From Chloroflexota bacterium (GTDB lineage: Bacteria; Chloroflexota; Limnocylindria; Limnocylindrales; CSP1-4): a stretch of 64,000 bases of DNA. Under the pieces are notes generated by a model, which saw nothing but the letters and a program-made list of their open reading frames with translations, was not told where the DNA came from and made no database searches. The stretch lies in the NCBI GenBank assembly GCA_021786265.1, contig JAJYNP010000051.1, positions 45,361-109,360 on the forward strand, read 5' to 3'. Positions 1-8,474 of this stretch are shown piece by piece (positions within the stretch are counted from its first letter, which is position 1; each line of letters opens with the position of its first letter). The translations under genes were made by a program, and so were the position numbers.

Positions 1-414
1 GGGCACTTTCGACAGCTCGCGAACGCTGCTGCCCGACAGGTACGCGTAGCGCGAGACCTGGTCCGAGCCGATCGCGGCCGTCTCGAACCCGCCGCCGCGA
101 AGGGCGCCGAGGATGACGCCACCTCGCCCGCCGTCCGAGGCCAGGGTGTACTGCACGCCGTTTGCCACGTTCGTGGTCGCGCCCGCGCTGCTCGCACCGT
201 GACACGTGAGGCACAGCGCCGGTTCCTCCTCGACGAGGAGAGGCACGGCCTGGGCCGTGTGCGCCCGGTGACAGCCGGCGCAGCTGTCGGCGTTGATCCC
301 GCCCGTGCCGTTGTTGACGGCCGCGACGTGCGGGCCGCCATCGGCCAGGACCGGAACAGCGGCCAGGAGCAGCCAGACGGCGCCGCCCGCGAGGAGGAGC
401 GCCCATCGTCTCAC
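1..414 (-). CDS. Multihaem c-type cytochrome, doubled CXXCH type (C-terminus beyond window)
   Basis: Partial: 138 codons are visible and the frame is still open at the window edge. Translation begins at GTG 414 with a strong Shine-Dalgarno (aaaggagg, about 8 bases upstream). An N-terminal hydrophobic segment (residues 4-22) looks like a Sec signal or anchor, then two haem-binding motifs, CAGCH (about residue 43) and CLTCH (about residue 64), the spacing typical of doubled-CXXCH proteins. It probably carries electrons on the outer face of the membrane. It follows the NHL gene on the same strand after 112 bases and may belong to that operon. No catalytic domain is visible in the part present, and the total haem number is unknown. 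Confidence 0.8.
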   Translation of the reverse strand, partial: MRRWALLLAGGAVWLLLAAVPVLADGGPHVAAVNNGTGGINADSCAGCHRAHTAQAVPLLVEEEPALCLTCHGASSAGATTNVANGVQYTLASDGGRGGVILGALRGGGFETAAIGSDQVSRYAYLSGSSVRELSKVP

Positions 415-526
415 TGTCCCCACCTCCTTTCGTTGCTGCTGGACGTGGTGATCCGCGCCCGCCCTGCGAGCTCGTGGTCGATCGTGGTCCTCCCTCCTGT
501 TCCGCTCATGGTTGACGTTCGCCCTC

Positions 527-1753
527 TCAGAAAGTCCAGACCTGGACGCGGTTGTTGTCCCAGTCGGCCACGTAGACACGCGCACGGCCGTCCACGGCGA
601 CACCGTTGGGGAACTCGAACGCACCGTCGTCCGTGCCCTGGACGCCGAACCGGCCGATGTACCTCGGGCTCCGGTCTCCGGGCGCAAGGGCCTGGTAGAG
701 CTGCACGGCGTGGGCCGTGGTGTCGACGACGTACACGCGTCCCGCGTCGTCGACCGCCGCCCCGCGCGGCAGGCCCAGGTCGCCCTCGGCGGGGCCACGA
801 CGTATGACCGCGATCTGGCGCCCCGCCGGGTCGAAGACGACCAGCCTGCCGTTGTTGCTGTCGGTGACGTAGACGTTGTCGGCGGCATCGACGGCCACGC
901 CGTTCGGGAAGTTGAGCTCTCCCGCCGCGCCGATGGACCGAACGAGGGTGCCGTCGGCACCGAAGACGTGGATCCGGTTGGGGCCGCCGACGTCGGTGAC
1001 GAACAGGTCGCCGCGCGCGTCGAACCCCAGGCCGAGCGGCTGCCAGCCATCGAGGCTCGGACCCGGGTCGAACGTCCTCCGATATCGCCCATCCGCGGAG
1101 TAGACGTAGATGGATCCCGTCGGCCGATCGCTCACGTATACGTCCCCGCTCCGAGGCTCGACCGCGACGTAGACGGGCACGTGGATGGCGCCGGTCGATG
1201 CGGGTGGACGCGCCACGCCAAGTGTCCGACCCGATCCGTCGAAGATCAGCACTCCGGGATCCCGGGAGGTCTGGGTCACGTAGATCCGGCTCCCGTCGGC
1301 GCTGACGGCGACCCCGGTCGGCGCGGTGACACCGTAGACGCTGAACGCGTAGTGGGGGATCTGCTCCACGGTGATGACCGGCAGCGGCAGCTGGGTGATC
1401 GGCTTGCGGTTGAGCAGGTACCAGCCCGAGACGACCACGAACACGGCACACATGCTCGTCAGCAGGATGAGCAGCGCCTTCCGGCGACGGCTCAGGGGCG
1501 CCGCGTCGTCGGCACCGGGACCTGCCCGGGCAGCTTCAGCCGGCGTGGCAACCTCGGTCGGCGCCGCGGCGGCACTCAGCGTGGCAGCATTCGCCGTCGC
1601 GGGTCCTCCGCCTGCCCCCGGGGCTGCCTCTGACGGCGGCTCGACGGTGGGCTCCCCGGCAGTCGCGGAGGTGTCATCAGGTGCACCTGCCTCCTCGGCC
1701 GGGGGGTCGGTCAGGCCTGCATCCACCGGCGTGGGCTCGAACTCGCTCGTCAT
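527..1753 (-). CDS. Membrane-anchored NHL-repeat beta-propeller protein
   Basis: 408 residues. A low-complexity Pro/Ala/Glu-rich N-terminus (residues 1-95) precedes one transmembrane helix (about 100-120), then an exported domain with repeated blades of the type G-V-A-V-D...G-x-x-Y-V-x-D, characteristic of NHL propellers (five or six blades). NHL propellers bind proteins or polymers and are common partners of exported redox or peptidoglycan proteins. The start ATG 1753 lies one base after the stop of the TPR gene, so the two are translationally coupled. Next to multihaem cytochromes it may act as a scaffold at the outer membrane face; that role is inferred. Confidence 0.8.
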   Translation of the reverse strand: MTSEFEPTPVDAGLTDPPAEEAGAPDDTSATAGEPTVEPPSEAAPGAGGGPATANAATLSAAAAPTEVATPAEAARAGPGADDAAPLSRRRKALLILLTSMCAVFVVVSGWYLLNRKPITQLPLPVITVEQIPHYAFSVYGVTAPTGVAVSADGSRIYVTQTSRDPGVLIFDGSGRTLGVARPPASTGAIHVPVYVAVEPRSGDVYVSDRPTGSIYVYSADGRYRRTFDPGPSLDGWQPLGLGFDARGDLFVTDVGGPNRIHVFGADGTLVRSIGAAGELNFPNGVAVDAADNVYVTDSNNGRLVVFDPAGRQIAVIRRGPAEGDLGLPRGAAVDDAGRVYVVDTTAHAVQLYQALAPGDRSPRYIGRFGVQGTDDGAFEFPNGVAVDGRARVYVADWDNNRVQVWTF

Positions 1754-1754
1754 C

Positions 1755-2723
1755 TCACGCACCCGGGCTCGCGACGGCCAACGGTGCGACGCTCGGTGGC
1801 GCCCCGCCCACCCGGCTGAGACCGCTGACCGCGTTGAAGTCCGTTGGATCCGCGTGCAGCACGCGCGTGTAGTACGCGGCGGCCGCCTCTCTGTCGCCCG
1901 CGTCCTCCGCGATGAGCGCGAGCCCCAGCAGGGCGTCCGTGGCGTGCGAGCCGGTCGTGAGGGGCTCCAGGGCCGCCTTCGCCTCCGCCGGGCGCTTCTC
2001 GCAGAAGGCGTCCATGGCGTTCGCGTACCGCTCGCCCTGCTCATCGCCCCCGCCCGCGTAGGCACGGGCGAGCTGTGCATACGGCTCGCACCACCCGACC
2101 GGGACCATGGCGATCACGCGGCGAAGCGGTTCGATTGCGCCCGCCAGGTCGCCGAGCTGGATCCGGGCGGCCGCGTACAGGTTCAGCGCGTCCGCGTCGG
2201 CCGGGTTGATCGCGATCGCCTTCTCGAGCTGTTCGACGGCGCGACTCGGCGCCGCGCGCGCGAGCTCGATCGCCCCGAGGTTGTAGTACGCGCTCTCGAG
2301 CTGCGGGTCGATGCGTTCCATCTCGGTCCCGGTGGCCGCGTCCACCAGCGCCTGGTAGTCCGCGGCGGCCGCAGCCAGGTCACCGATCGCCTGGTACGCC
2401 TGCCCACGTCCGAGCAGGGCGAGCCGGTTCGTGGCCTGGCCCCGGAGCACTTCGTCGTACTGTGCCGCCGCGTCCCGGTAACGCTTCGCCTCCAGGTACG
2501 CCGTGGCGAGGGCAATCCGCGCACCGACGGCGTTCGGCGCCGCGCGCACCGCTTCCTCGGCCGCCACGATCCCACGCTGAGCCAGGCTGGGCCCGGGGTC
2601 ACGGTACTGGTCGAAGAAGTAGAGGACGGCGAGCAGAGGCACGCCGACGGCAAGGACGGCAACCATGCCGGTAACGAGCCGCCGGCTGCCCCGATCACCC
2701 CGCGGCCGGATCGCGCGCGTCAT
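1755..2723 (-). CDS. Membrane-anchored TPR-repeat protein
   Basis: 322 residues, with one N-terminal transmembrane helix (about 17-36) and then at least five tetratricopeptide repeats, recognisable by the alternating A-L/A-Y-x-A-x-G pattern (for example residues 95-130 and 165-235). TPR solenoids mediate protein-protein assembly. It is first in the minus-strand unit TPR-NHL-cytochrome, with the next start one base beyond its stop. The likely job is assembly or anchoring of an exported redox complex; this is inferred from context only. Confidence 0.8.
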   Translation of the reverse strand: MTRAIRPRGDRGSRRLVTGMVAVLAVGVPLLAVLYFFDQYRDPGPSLAQRGIVAAEEAVRAAPNAVGARIALATAYLEAKRYRDAAAQYDEVLRGQATNRLALLGRGQAYQAIGDLAAAAADYQALVDAATGTEMERIDPQLESAYYNLGAIELARAAPSRAVEQLEKAIAINPADADALNLYAAARIQLGDLAGAIEPLRRVIAMVPVGWCEPYAQLARAYAGGGDEQGERYANAMDAFCEKRPAEAKAALEPLTTGSHATDALLGLALIAEDAGDREAAAAYYTRVLHADPTDFNAVSGLSRVGGAPPSVAPLAVASPGA

Positions 2724-3031
2724 CCTTCCTCCACGTCACCTCGGAGGGGCCTGGGCCCCCGCGCCGTCGGAAGGGCGATGACACCGGCGCGGAGGCCCGA
2801 CACCCCGTCAACGATGTTCGTGTCCGAGGGCCACCGATCCCATCCGTCGGGCGATAGAGATCCGGTAGAGACTCGGTGGCCAGAGCAGGGCGCGCGACGG
2901 GCCTCCGGGGTATATCCACGTGCAGCAGGGAGGCTCTATCCGAGGCCTCCGCCGTGTGACCGGTTATCCGCCTGCGCCGCCGGCGGCACGCTCCTCGGAA
3001 CGAGCGGCGGGACGATCACCCGCCGTCAGGC
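2724..3031. other. Non-coding stretch upstream of the TPR operon
   Basis: About 300 bases between the TPR gene start and the end of the receiver-like gene. Short open frames here lack ribosome sites and family-like sequence. It probably holds the promoter of the TPR-NHL-cytochrome operon, but I see no clear -35/-10 pair or dyad. Confidence 0.4.
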
Positions 3032-3442
3032 TCAGCCGCCTGCCGGCAGGACCGTGACGGCCAGGGTCAGCGACACGGCAACCAGACCGGTAACCGAGGT
3101 GCCGGCCACACGCCGCGCGCGGCGGATCGCCCGGAGGATGCCTCCCGGCCGGGCGGGGATCTCGTCGCGCTGGTACGAGTACATCAGTCCGGTGTCCATG
3201 CCGAACTCGATGAAGAGCGTGCCGGGAGAGAGATCCAGGAGATCGGCGGGCGCGGGGTGGACACCGCGCTCCACGATGACGACATCCGGCGCGCGCTCCA
3301 CGACGTCCGCCTCCACGTCCGTGCACACCGCAACGGCGCACACGTCCAGGTCGGGTTCGGCAGACAGCATCCGAGCGAGCCCCTCGCCGAGCAGCGGGTG
3401 CGAGTAGAGGATGACCACGGAGATCGGGCGCGTGACTGGCAC
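3032..3442 (-). CDS. Receiver-like protein lacking the phospho-acceptor, with C-terminal membrane segment
   Basis: 136 residues from GTG 3442, preceded by a gaggaag ribosome site. The N-terminal 100 residues look like a response-regulator receiver fold (ISVVILYSHPLLGEGLARML, then a hydrophobic strand DVVIVE), but the conserved aspartate at the end of strand 3 is a glutamate (about E58) and the early acidic pair is absent. A hydrophobic segment at about residues 110-130 could be a membrane anchor. It lies directly after the LuxR-type regulator on the same strand, so it may tune that system without phosphorylation. It could also be a decaying regulator. The family call is moderate. Confidence 0.55.
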   Translation of the reverse strand: MPVTRPISVVILYSHPLLGEGLARMLSAEPDLDVCAVAVCTDVEADVVERAPDVVIVERGVHPAPADLLDLSPGTLFIEFGMDTGLMYSYQRDEIPARPGGILRAIRRARRVAGTSVTGLVAVSLTLAVTVLPAGG

Positions 3443-3640
3443 TCCAGCGCTTCCTCGGGTCCGGGCAGTTCGGCCTCGCCCAGTCGTGCCCTGCCGGCGC
3501 GCATCGTGCGCGCTCGCTCGCGCCCCGACTATCCCCGATCCGGCACACGCGTCCGGGAAGCGTGCTCTATCGATGGACATCCTGCGACCGTCCGGGAGGA
3601 CGCGCGTGCCGCCGTCGCGCCCCCGCAGCGCGGTGCCCTG

Positions 3641-4393
3641 TCAGCCGGCGTGGCGGGCGAGCCCCTGCCGCACGACGTACGCCGCGGCCTGGATGCGGTT
3701 CTCGAGCTGGAGCTTCTCGAGGGCGTTGTGGACGTGGTTCTTGACCGTGCCCTCGGTGATCGACAGCCTGGCCCCGATCTCCTTGTTGGAGAGCCCGTCG
3801 GCCACGAGCTGCACGATCTCGAGCTCGCGCCGCGTCAACCCCGGTCCGGCGGGCTCGTCGACCGCGACCGGCCGGAGCCGCCCGACGGGAGATGCGTCGC
3901 CCGCGCCGGCTCCACGGACCTCGTCCCGTCGGCCCGCCCGGACCTCCGCGAGCAGACGGCCCGCGATCGCAGGAGAGAGGGGCGTCTCGTCGCGCATGAC
4001 CGCCCGCAGGAGATCGTACAGCTGGTCCGGGCGGAGGTCCTTCAGCAGGTAGCCATGCGCCCCGAACCGGATCGCGTCGAACAGGTGATCGTCCGCGTCC
4101 GAGACGGTGAGCATCACGACCTTGATGCCGGGCAGCTGATCGCGGATGAGCCGGACCGCCTCCACCCCGTTCATGACCGGCATCTGCACGTCCATGACCA
4201 CGAGGTCGGGTTGCAGCCGGTGCGCCATCTCGACCGCCTCGAGCCCGTTCTCGGCCTCGCCAACGACGGCGAGCTCGGGCTGCTCCCCGATGAGCGTCGC
4301 GATCGCCCGCCGGAAGAGCGGCTGATCGTCGGCCAGCAGGATCCGGATCCGATCGGGCGGCTTCACGCCGCGGCCGACTGGCTCAGCCGGCAT
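3641..4393 (-). CDS. NarL/LuxR-family response regulator
   Basis: 250 residues. The receiver domain (about 15-130) has the acidic pair ADD (residues 21-23), phospho-acceptor D68 in VVMDVQMP, the conserved T in MLTVSD and K in LLKD. The LuxR-type helix-turn-helix (about 183-245) contains LTRRELEIVQLVADGLSNKE and TEGTVKNHVHNALEKL. It is a DNA-binding regulator activated by the histidine kinase whose reading frame overlaps it by 11 bases (kinase stop 4383, this ATG 4393). Position suggests control of the neighbouring cytochrome operons; the target promoters are not known. Confidence 0.92.
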   Translation of the reverse strand: MPAEPVGRGVKPPDRIRILLADDQPLFRRAIATLIGEQPELAVVGEAENGLEAVEMAHRLQPDLVVMDVQMPVMNGVEAVRLIRDQLPGIKVVMLTVSDADDHLFDAIRFGAHGYLLKDLRPDQLYDLLRAVMRDETPLSPAIAGRLLAEVRAGRRDEVRGAGAGDASPVGRLRPVAVDEPAGPGLTRRELEIVQLVADGLSNKEIGARLSITEGTVKNHVHNALEKLQLENRIQAAAYVVRQGLARHAG

Positions 4394-6197
4394 GGCCCAC
4401 CTCCACGAGCGACGGTCGCGGCGCCGCGACCCGTGGGACGCAGGCCACGACCCGGGTGCCCCGGCCGGGTATCGACTCGATCGAGAGGACCCCACCGGCG
4501 AGCCCCATCCGTTCGCGCATGGTCTGGAGGCCGAAGCGCGCGCCTTCGAGCAGCACCCCTGCGACGTCGAACCCGTGGCCGGCATCCTCGATCGTGAAGG
4601 ACACTGTCGATTCGTCGCTCTCGACGCGCACGACTGCGGAGCCGACGCGGGCGTGCTTGCGGACGTTCGTGAGCGCCTCCTGGATGACGCGGATCACCTG
4701 CACCTCGGCTCCCGGCGCGATTCCCGGTGCCTCGTCGAGGCTGGTCTCCAGCGTCGCGCGGACGCCGGACTGATGGCTGTACTTCTCGAGGTAGGCACGG
4801 AGGCTCTCGAGCAGGCCTCGATCGCCGCGGCTGGATTCGCGCAGTCCGAGGATGGCCTCCCGCACGTCGCGATACCCGTCCTCGCTCAGGTTCGCGAGGT
4901 CCGCCAGCTCCGCGACGGCATCGGCGGGCTCGATCACGCCGATCCGCGAGCCGAGGGCCCGCAGCCGGAGATGGGTGGCGCCGAGGACCTGCGCAAGGCT
5001 GTCGTGCATCTCGCGGGCGATCCGGTCGCGCTCCGCGAGGATGGCCCCCTGCCGCTCGTTGTCCCGCATCCGGGCGCTCGTGATCGCGATCGCCGCCAGC
5101 TCGGCCAGCGTCTGGAGATAGCCGCGCTCGCGGCTGCTGAACGGCAGCTGCGCGGCCCGGCCGACCCACAGCTCACCGAGCGGACCCTCGGGGTTCGACA
5201 GCGGGATCCGGACGCTGGCCGCGCCGCGGTTCGGGTCCAGCGTGCCGCACACAACCGGGTGCCCCTCGAGGTCGCCGAACCGGTCCTCGTCGGCGCTGAT
5301 GCACACCGTCCCGTCGGCGAGCGTGATGCCGCGTGCCGACGCCCCCAGCTGCAGGAGCGGCGACGTCACCGCGTTCAGGTTGATCACGGCGTCGTCCGCG
5401 CGGGGCATGTCGCGCGCGTGCCGGACGACCGCGCCGAGCACGTCCCCCAGCGCCTTCTGATTCGAGATCCGGAGCAGCACGTCGTACAGTGCGTGCCCCT
5501 CTGCCTTGCGGCGCTGGAGATCGGCGACGAGCTGTCCGATCTGGATGGAGCACGCGAGCTGGTGCCCGATGTTCTGGAGGGTGGCCGAGGTGAGGAGGTC
5601 CGGCTCGCCCACGCCCTCGGGCAGATGAAGTCGGAGCCGTCCCACGATCGACTGCCCGCGGGTCAGCGGGATGTCGATCAGGTGCGGCTGGTCCGAGCCG
5701 ATCGCGCTCACCGACGCGTGCGGCGCGAGGTTGAGCTCGCGCTCCAGCCCGGTCTCCGGCTGGCCGTCGTGCGCGAAGACCACGACGGAGGCGCCGGTGG
5801 CACCGGTCCGGTCGACCACAGCCTGGAGGGCCGCGTCGAGGATCGACTCCACCCCGAGCTCGCCCTGGATCGCGGTGGAGACGGCGTTGATCGCGGTCAG
5901 TTCGCGGTTCTGGCGGACGATCCTTCGTTCGGCCTGCCGGACCAGGTGGAACATGCCGAGCGCGAAGGCGACGACCCCGATCGCCGTGACCGCGGCGATC
6001 GCCACGTGCTCGGCCCGCTGGAGCGGGTCGTTCTCGATCACCACGAACCGGAACGACTCGACCAGGACCAGGAAGAGGATCGGCAGCCCGATCCCCAGCC
6101 ACGTGAGGCTGCGGAAATCGGCCGTGACGCTCGGCCCCGGGCCGTCGCGATCGCCCTTTGCTCGATGCTCGTTGCGCTGCTCGGTCGCCGCGGGCAC
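4383..6197 (-). CDS. NarX-like membrane sensor histidine kinase (GAF, HisKA_3, HATPase)
   Basis: 604 residues from GTG 6197, which has a good ribosome site (gggagg, 5 bases upstream). Two transmembrane helices (about 30-52 and 62-84) are followed by GAF-like sensory domains (about 95-380), then the HisKA_3 dimerisation box REMHDSLAQVLG with the phosphorylated histidine near residue 400, and an HATPase domain with the N box EALTNVRKHA and the G boxes DAGHGF and GFGL-like RFGLQTMRERMG. It phosphorylates the overlapping LuxR-type regulator. Sensing through GAF domains suggests a redox, gas or small-ligand cue, but the ligand cannot be read from the sequence. Confidence 0.92.
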   Translation of the reverse strand: MPAATEQRNEHRAKGDRDGPGPSVTADFRSLTWLGIGLPILFLVLVESFRFVVIENDPLQRAEHVAIAAVTAIGVVAFALGMFHLVRQAERRIVRQNRELTAINAVSTAIQGELGVESILDAALQAVVDRTGATGASVVVFAHDGQPETGLERELNLAPHASVSAIGSDQPHLIDIPLTRGQSIVGRLRLHLPEGVGEPDLLTSATLQNIGHQLACSIQIGQLVADLQRRKAEGHALYDVLLRISNQKALGDVLGAVVRHARDMPRADDAVINLNAVTSPLLQLGASARGITLADGTVCISADEDRFGDLEGHPVVCGTLDPNRGAASVRIPLSNPEGPLGELWVGRAAQLPFSSRERGYLQTLAELAAIAITSARMRDNERQGAILAERDRIAREMHDSLAQVLGATHLRLRALGSRIGVIEPADAVAELADLANLSEDGYRDVREAILGLRESSRGDRGLLESLRAYLEKYSHQSGVRATLETSLDEAPGIAPGAEVQVIRVIQEALTNVRKHARVGSAVVRVESDESTVSFTIEDAGHGFDVAGVLLEGARFGLQTMRERMGLAGGVLSIESIPGRGTRVVACVPRVAAPRPSLVEVGHAG

Positions 6198-6464
6198 GTG
6201 TCCCTCCCGCCCACGCACCGGGAGGACGGACCCAACGGCCGCGTTCAATGAACGCGATCGCGTCGAACGCCCTCCCGACATCGGTCGAGAGGGAGGGTAC
6301 AGGCCACACAGGGGGCGGAATGAGTGACGCTCGGCCCACCCCATGGGGGCCATCGGTCGCCACGCCCGCCTGTCGATCGGCGGTATCGGCGGCGTCTCGC
6401 GCACCGTAGCGTGACCGCGAAGGGCGCCCCTGCTGCCGGGCAGGTCTGGAACAAGGAACACACC
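6198..6464. promoter_or_regulatory. Divergent promoter region between sensor kinase and cytochrome operon
   Basis: The 267 bases separate the minus-strand kinase from the plus-strand redox operon, so promoters for both must lie here or nearby. I see no convincing sigma-70 pair or operator. It is the natural place to look for binding of the adjacent LuxR-type regulator. Confidence 0.45.
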
Positions 6465-6776
6465 ATGGACAGCATTGGTGTGCAGATCGGCGTCCTGCTC
6501 GCGGTGCTCCTGCTCGTCGAACGGCTCGTGGCCGCGCGGCGCAGGGACGGCAGGCGCGGCATTGCGCCGGTGCTCACGTGGCTCGTGTTGACCGCCGTCG
6601 TGCTCTGGTGTGGCGCGCTGCTGGCCTTTGCGGCGGTCCATGCGCTGCTGTTCGCGCTCGGGCCTGACGCCGCGACCGCAGGCGCGGTCGTATGCGGCGC
6701 TGCCCTCATCGCGACCCCGTTCGCGCTCGCCGTGATCATCCGGCGGAACATGCGCCACGTATCGGCCGGCGGCTGA
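6465..6776 (+). CDS. Small membrane protein, first gene of the redox operon
   Basis: 103 residues with ATG 6465 preceded by aagga. Three hydrophobic helices are visible (about 5-20, 32-60 and 68-92) separated by a basic loop (RRRDGRRG). No known family is recognised. It ends 7 bases before the six-haem cytochrome start and is probably co-transcribed with it, so it may be an accessory or assembly subunit of the membrane complex. Confidence 0.65.
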   Translation: MDSIGVQIGVLLAVLLLVERLVAARRRDGRRGIAPVLTWLVLTAVVLWCGALLAFAAVHALLFALGPDAATAGAVVCGAALIATPFALAVIIRRNMRHVSAGG

Positions 6777-6783
6777 CCCCGAC

Positions 6784-7449
6784 GTGCGCGGCCAGGGCCC
6801 GGTGACCGAGAGCGGGCACTCCGAAGGCGCCGGGCGGCAGCCCCGCTGGTGGCATGCCGCGCGCACGGGGTTCCGTGCCGCGGTCGGGGTGGCCGTCATC
6901 TCCGTCGTCATGGGCGGAGCGGCGTTCGCCGCGTCGAGCCTGTACCAGCGGTACGGGGTGCCGCACATCCAGGTCGACGCCCGGGCGTGGATGGGGCGGG
7001 CAACGACGTACTCGCTGGATGCCTGCCTGCAGTGCCACGGCGACATCTCGGCCGCCCGGGAGGCTGGTGCCCATGCGGACCTCATCTGCCAGGCCTGTCA
7101 CGTGCCGTCCGTCGCCCATCCCGGTTCGGTCCCGGGCGTGCTGGTGCACCTGCCCGTGCTGGGAAGCTCGATCTGCGTCACCTGCCACGGCACGACTCCG
7201 GGCCGGGAGCCGGGGTTCCCGCAGGTCGATCCCTCGGATCACTACCGCGGGGCCGCGTGCCTCCGCTGCCACGACCCGCACACGGCTGCGGCCAGCAGAC
7301 CTCCCGAGGTGACCCATCCACTCGCCGGCCTGCCGACGTGCACCACATGTCACGCGCCGGACGGTCTGATGAAGACGCCCGCCGACCACGAGCTCGCCGA
7401 CGATGCCGTCTGCCTCTCCTGCCACGCGTCCGGGGCGAACCGTCAATGA
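6784..7449 (+). CDS. Six-haem c-type cytochrome with N-terminal membrane anchor
   Basis: 221 residues, GTG start. One transmembrane segment (about 28-52) is followed by six CXXCH haem sites: CLQCH, CQACH, CVTCH, CLRCH, CTTCH and CLSCH. Additional histidines between them could be distal ligands, as in NapC/NrfH or Hmc-type cytochromes. It probably passes electrons between the quinone-reactive NrfD subunit and exported partners. The stop overlaps the next start (ATGA), so stoichiometric translation with the iron-sulfur subunit is likely. A second GTG at 6802 is an alternative start. Confidence 0.88.
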   Translation: MRGQGPVTESGHSEGAGRQPRWWHAARTGFRAAVGVAVISVVMGGAAFAASSLYQRYGVPHIQVDARAWMGRATTYSLDACLQCHGDISAAREAGAHADLICQACHVPSVAHPGSVPGVLVHLPVLGSSICVTCHGTTPGREPGFPQVDPSDHYRGAACLRCHDPHTAAASRPPEVTHPLAGLPTCTTCHAPDGLMKTPADHELADDAVCLSCHASGANRQ

Positions 7450-8474
7450 CCACAGAGCGGCCGATGGACAAGCGCCAGCAGCCCGAGCCGGCGACACTCG
7501 ATCCTGCGGCGCCCGAGCCCACACCCGTTCAGTCCCCACCGCCGGGCCCCCCGTCCGCCGAGCCCGTGCCGCTCGATCATGCACCCGCGGGAGCCGCACC
7601 TGCCGGTCACCGTGACGAACCGTCACCGCGGGGACTGTCGCGCCGGCAGATCCTGAAGCTCGGCGCCGCGGCAGTGCCGTCTCTCGTCGGCGCAGCAGGG
7701 ATCTTCGGGTGGCTCACGGTCCTCGCCCGGGACGGCACTGCCCGGGACGGCACGTCGGCTGCCGACGCCGTCCTCGCCGGGTACGACGCGACCGCTCACC
7801 GCTGGGGTTTCGTGGTCGACGCGTCGGCGTGCATCGGGTGCGGCACCTGCGTCGTCGCATGCAAGCAGGAGAACGGCGTGCCGCTCGATGCCGAGCACAC
7901 GCGGACCTGGATCGAACGGCACACGCTGGCCACCGACGGGACCATCCGGGTCGACTCCCCGGACGCCGGTATCCACGGCTTCCCCGCGGCGCCGACCGGG
8001 ACCGGCGCCGCGTCGGTGGAGGATGCCGTCGTCGTCGCCAGCCGTTTCGTCCCGCGACTGTGCATGCAGTGCGAGGCCTCGCCGTGCACGGAGATCTGTC
8101 CGGTCGGCGCCACGTACCGAACCGCCGACGGGGTCGTCCTGATCGACGCGGATCGCTGCATCGGGTGCGGGTACTGCGTGGTCGCCTGCCCGTACGGGGC
8201 CCGGTACCTCGTGCCGGCCGGGCAACGCACGCCGCGGGGGACGGCCGGCGTGGCGGACAAGTGCACGTTCTGCTACCACCGCATCGCCCGTGGCCTGCAG
8301 CCGGCGTGCGTCGAGGTCTGCCCGGTCGGCGCACGCATGTTCGGCGACCTGAGCGATCCGTCGAGCCGCGTCAGCACCATCCTGCGGGAGAGCAACACGA
8401 AGGTGATGAAGGCGGCCCTGGGCACGCGGCCGCGCGTGCACTACCTGGGGCTCGAAGGCGAGGACCTGGGATGA
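7446..8474 (+). CDS. Tat-exported 4x[4Fe-4S] ferredoxin subunit (NrfC/DmsB/HmcB type)
   Basis: 342 residues. A Pro/Glu-rich leader of about 60 residues precedes a twin-arginine motif (SRRQILK, residues 65-71) and a hydrophobic stretch, so export in folded form is likely. Four cysteine clusters follow: CIGCGTCVVACK, CMQCEASPCTEICPVGA, CIGCGYCVVACPYGA and CTFCYHRI...CVEVCPVGA, the standard arrangement of DmsB/NrfC/PsrB electron-transfer subunits. It links the NrfD membrane subunit with the multihaem cytochromes. Its start and stop both overlap neighbouring genes by 4 bases. An N-terminal extension this long is unusual for the family. Confidence 0.92.
   Translation: MTTERPMDKRQQPEPATLDPAAPEPTPVQSPPPGPPSAEPVPLDHAPAGAAPAGHRDEPSPRGLSRRQILKLGAAAVPSLVGAAGIFGWLTVLARDGTARDGTSAADAVLAGYDATAHRWGFVVDASACIGCGTCVVACKQENGVPLDAEHTRTWIERHTLATDGTIRVDSPDAGIHGFPAAPTGTGAASVEDAVVVASRFVPRLCMQCEASPCTEICPVGATYRTADGVVLIDADRCIGCGYCVVACPYGARYLVPAGQRTPRGTAGVADKCTFCYHRIARGLQPACVEVCPVGARMFGDLSDPSSRVSTILRESNTKVMKAALGTRPRVHYLGLEGEDLG

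Noticed and set aside
411..2080. Long overlapping frames on both strands across the NHL gene
   Set aside because: They are shifted-frame or antisense shadows; only the NHL frame shows a signal anchor, repeats and coupling to the TPR gene.
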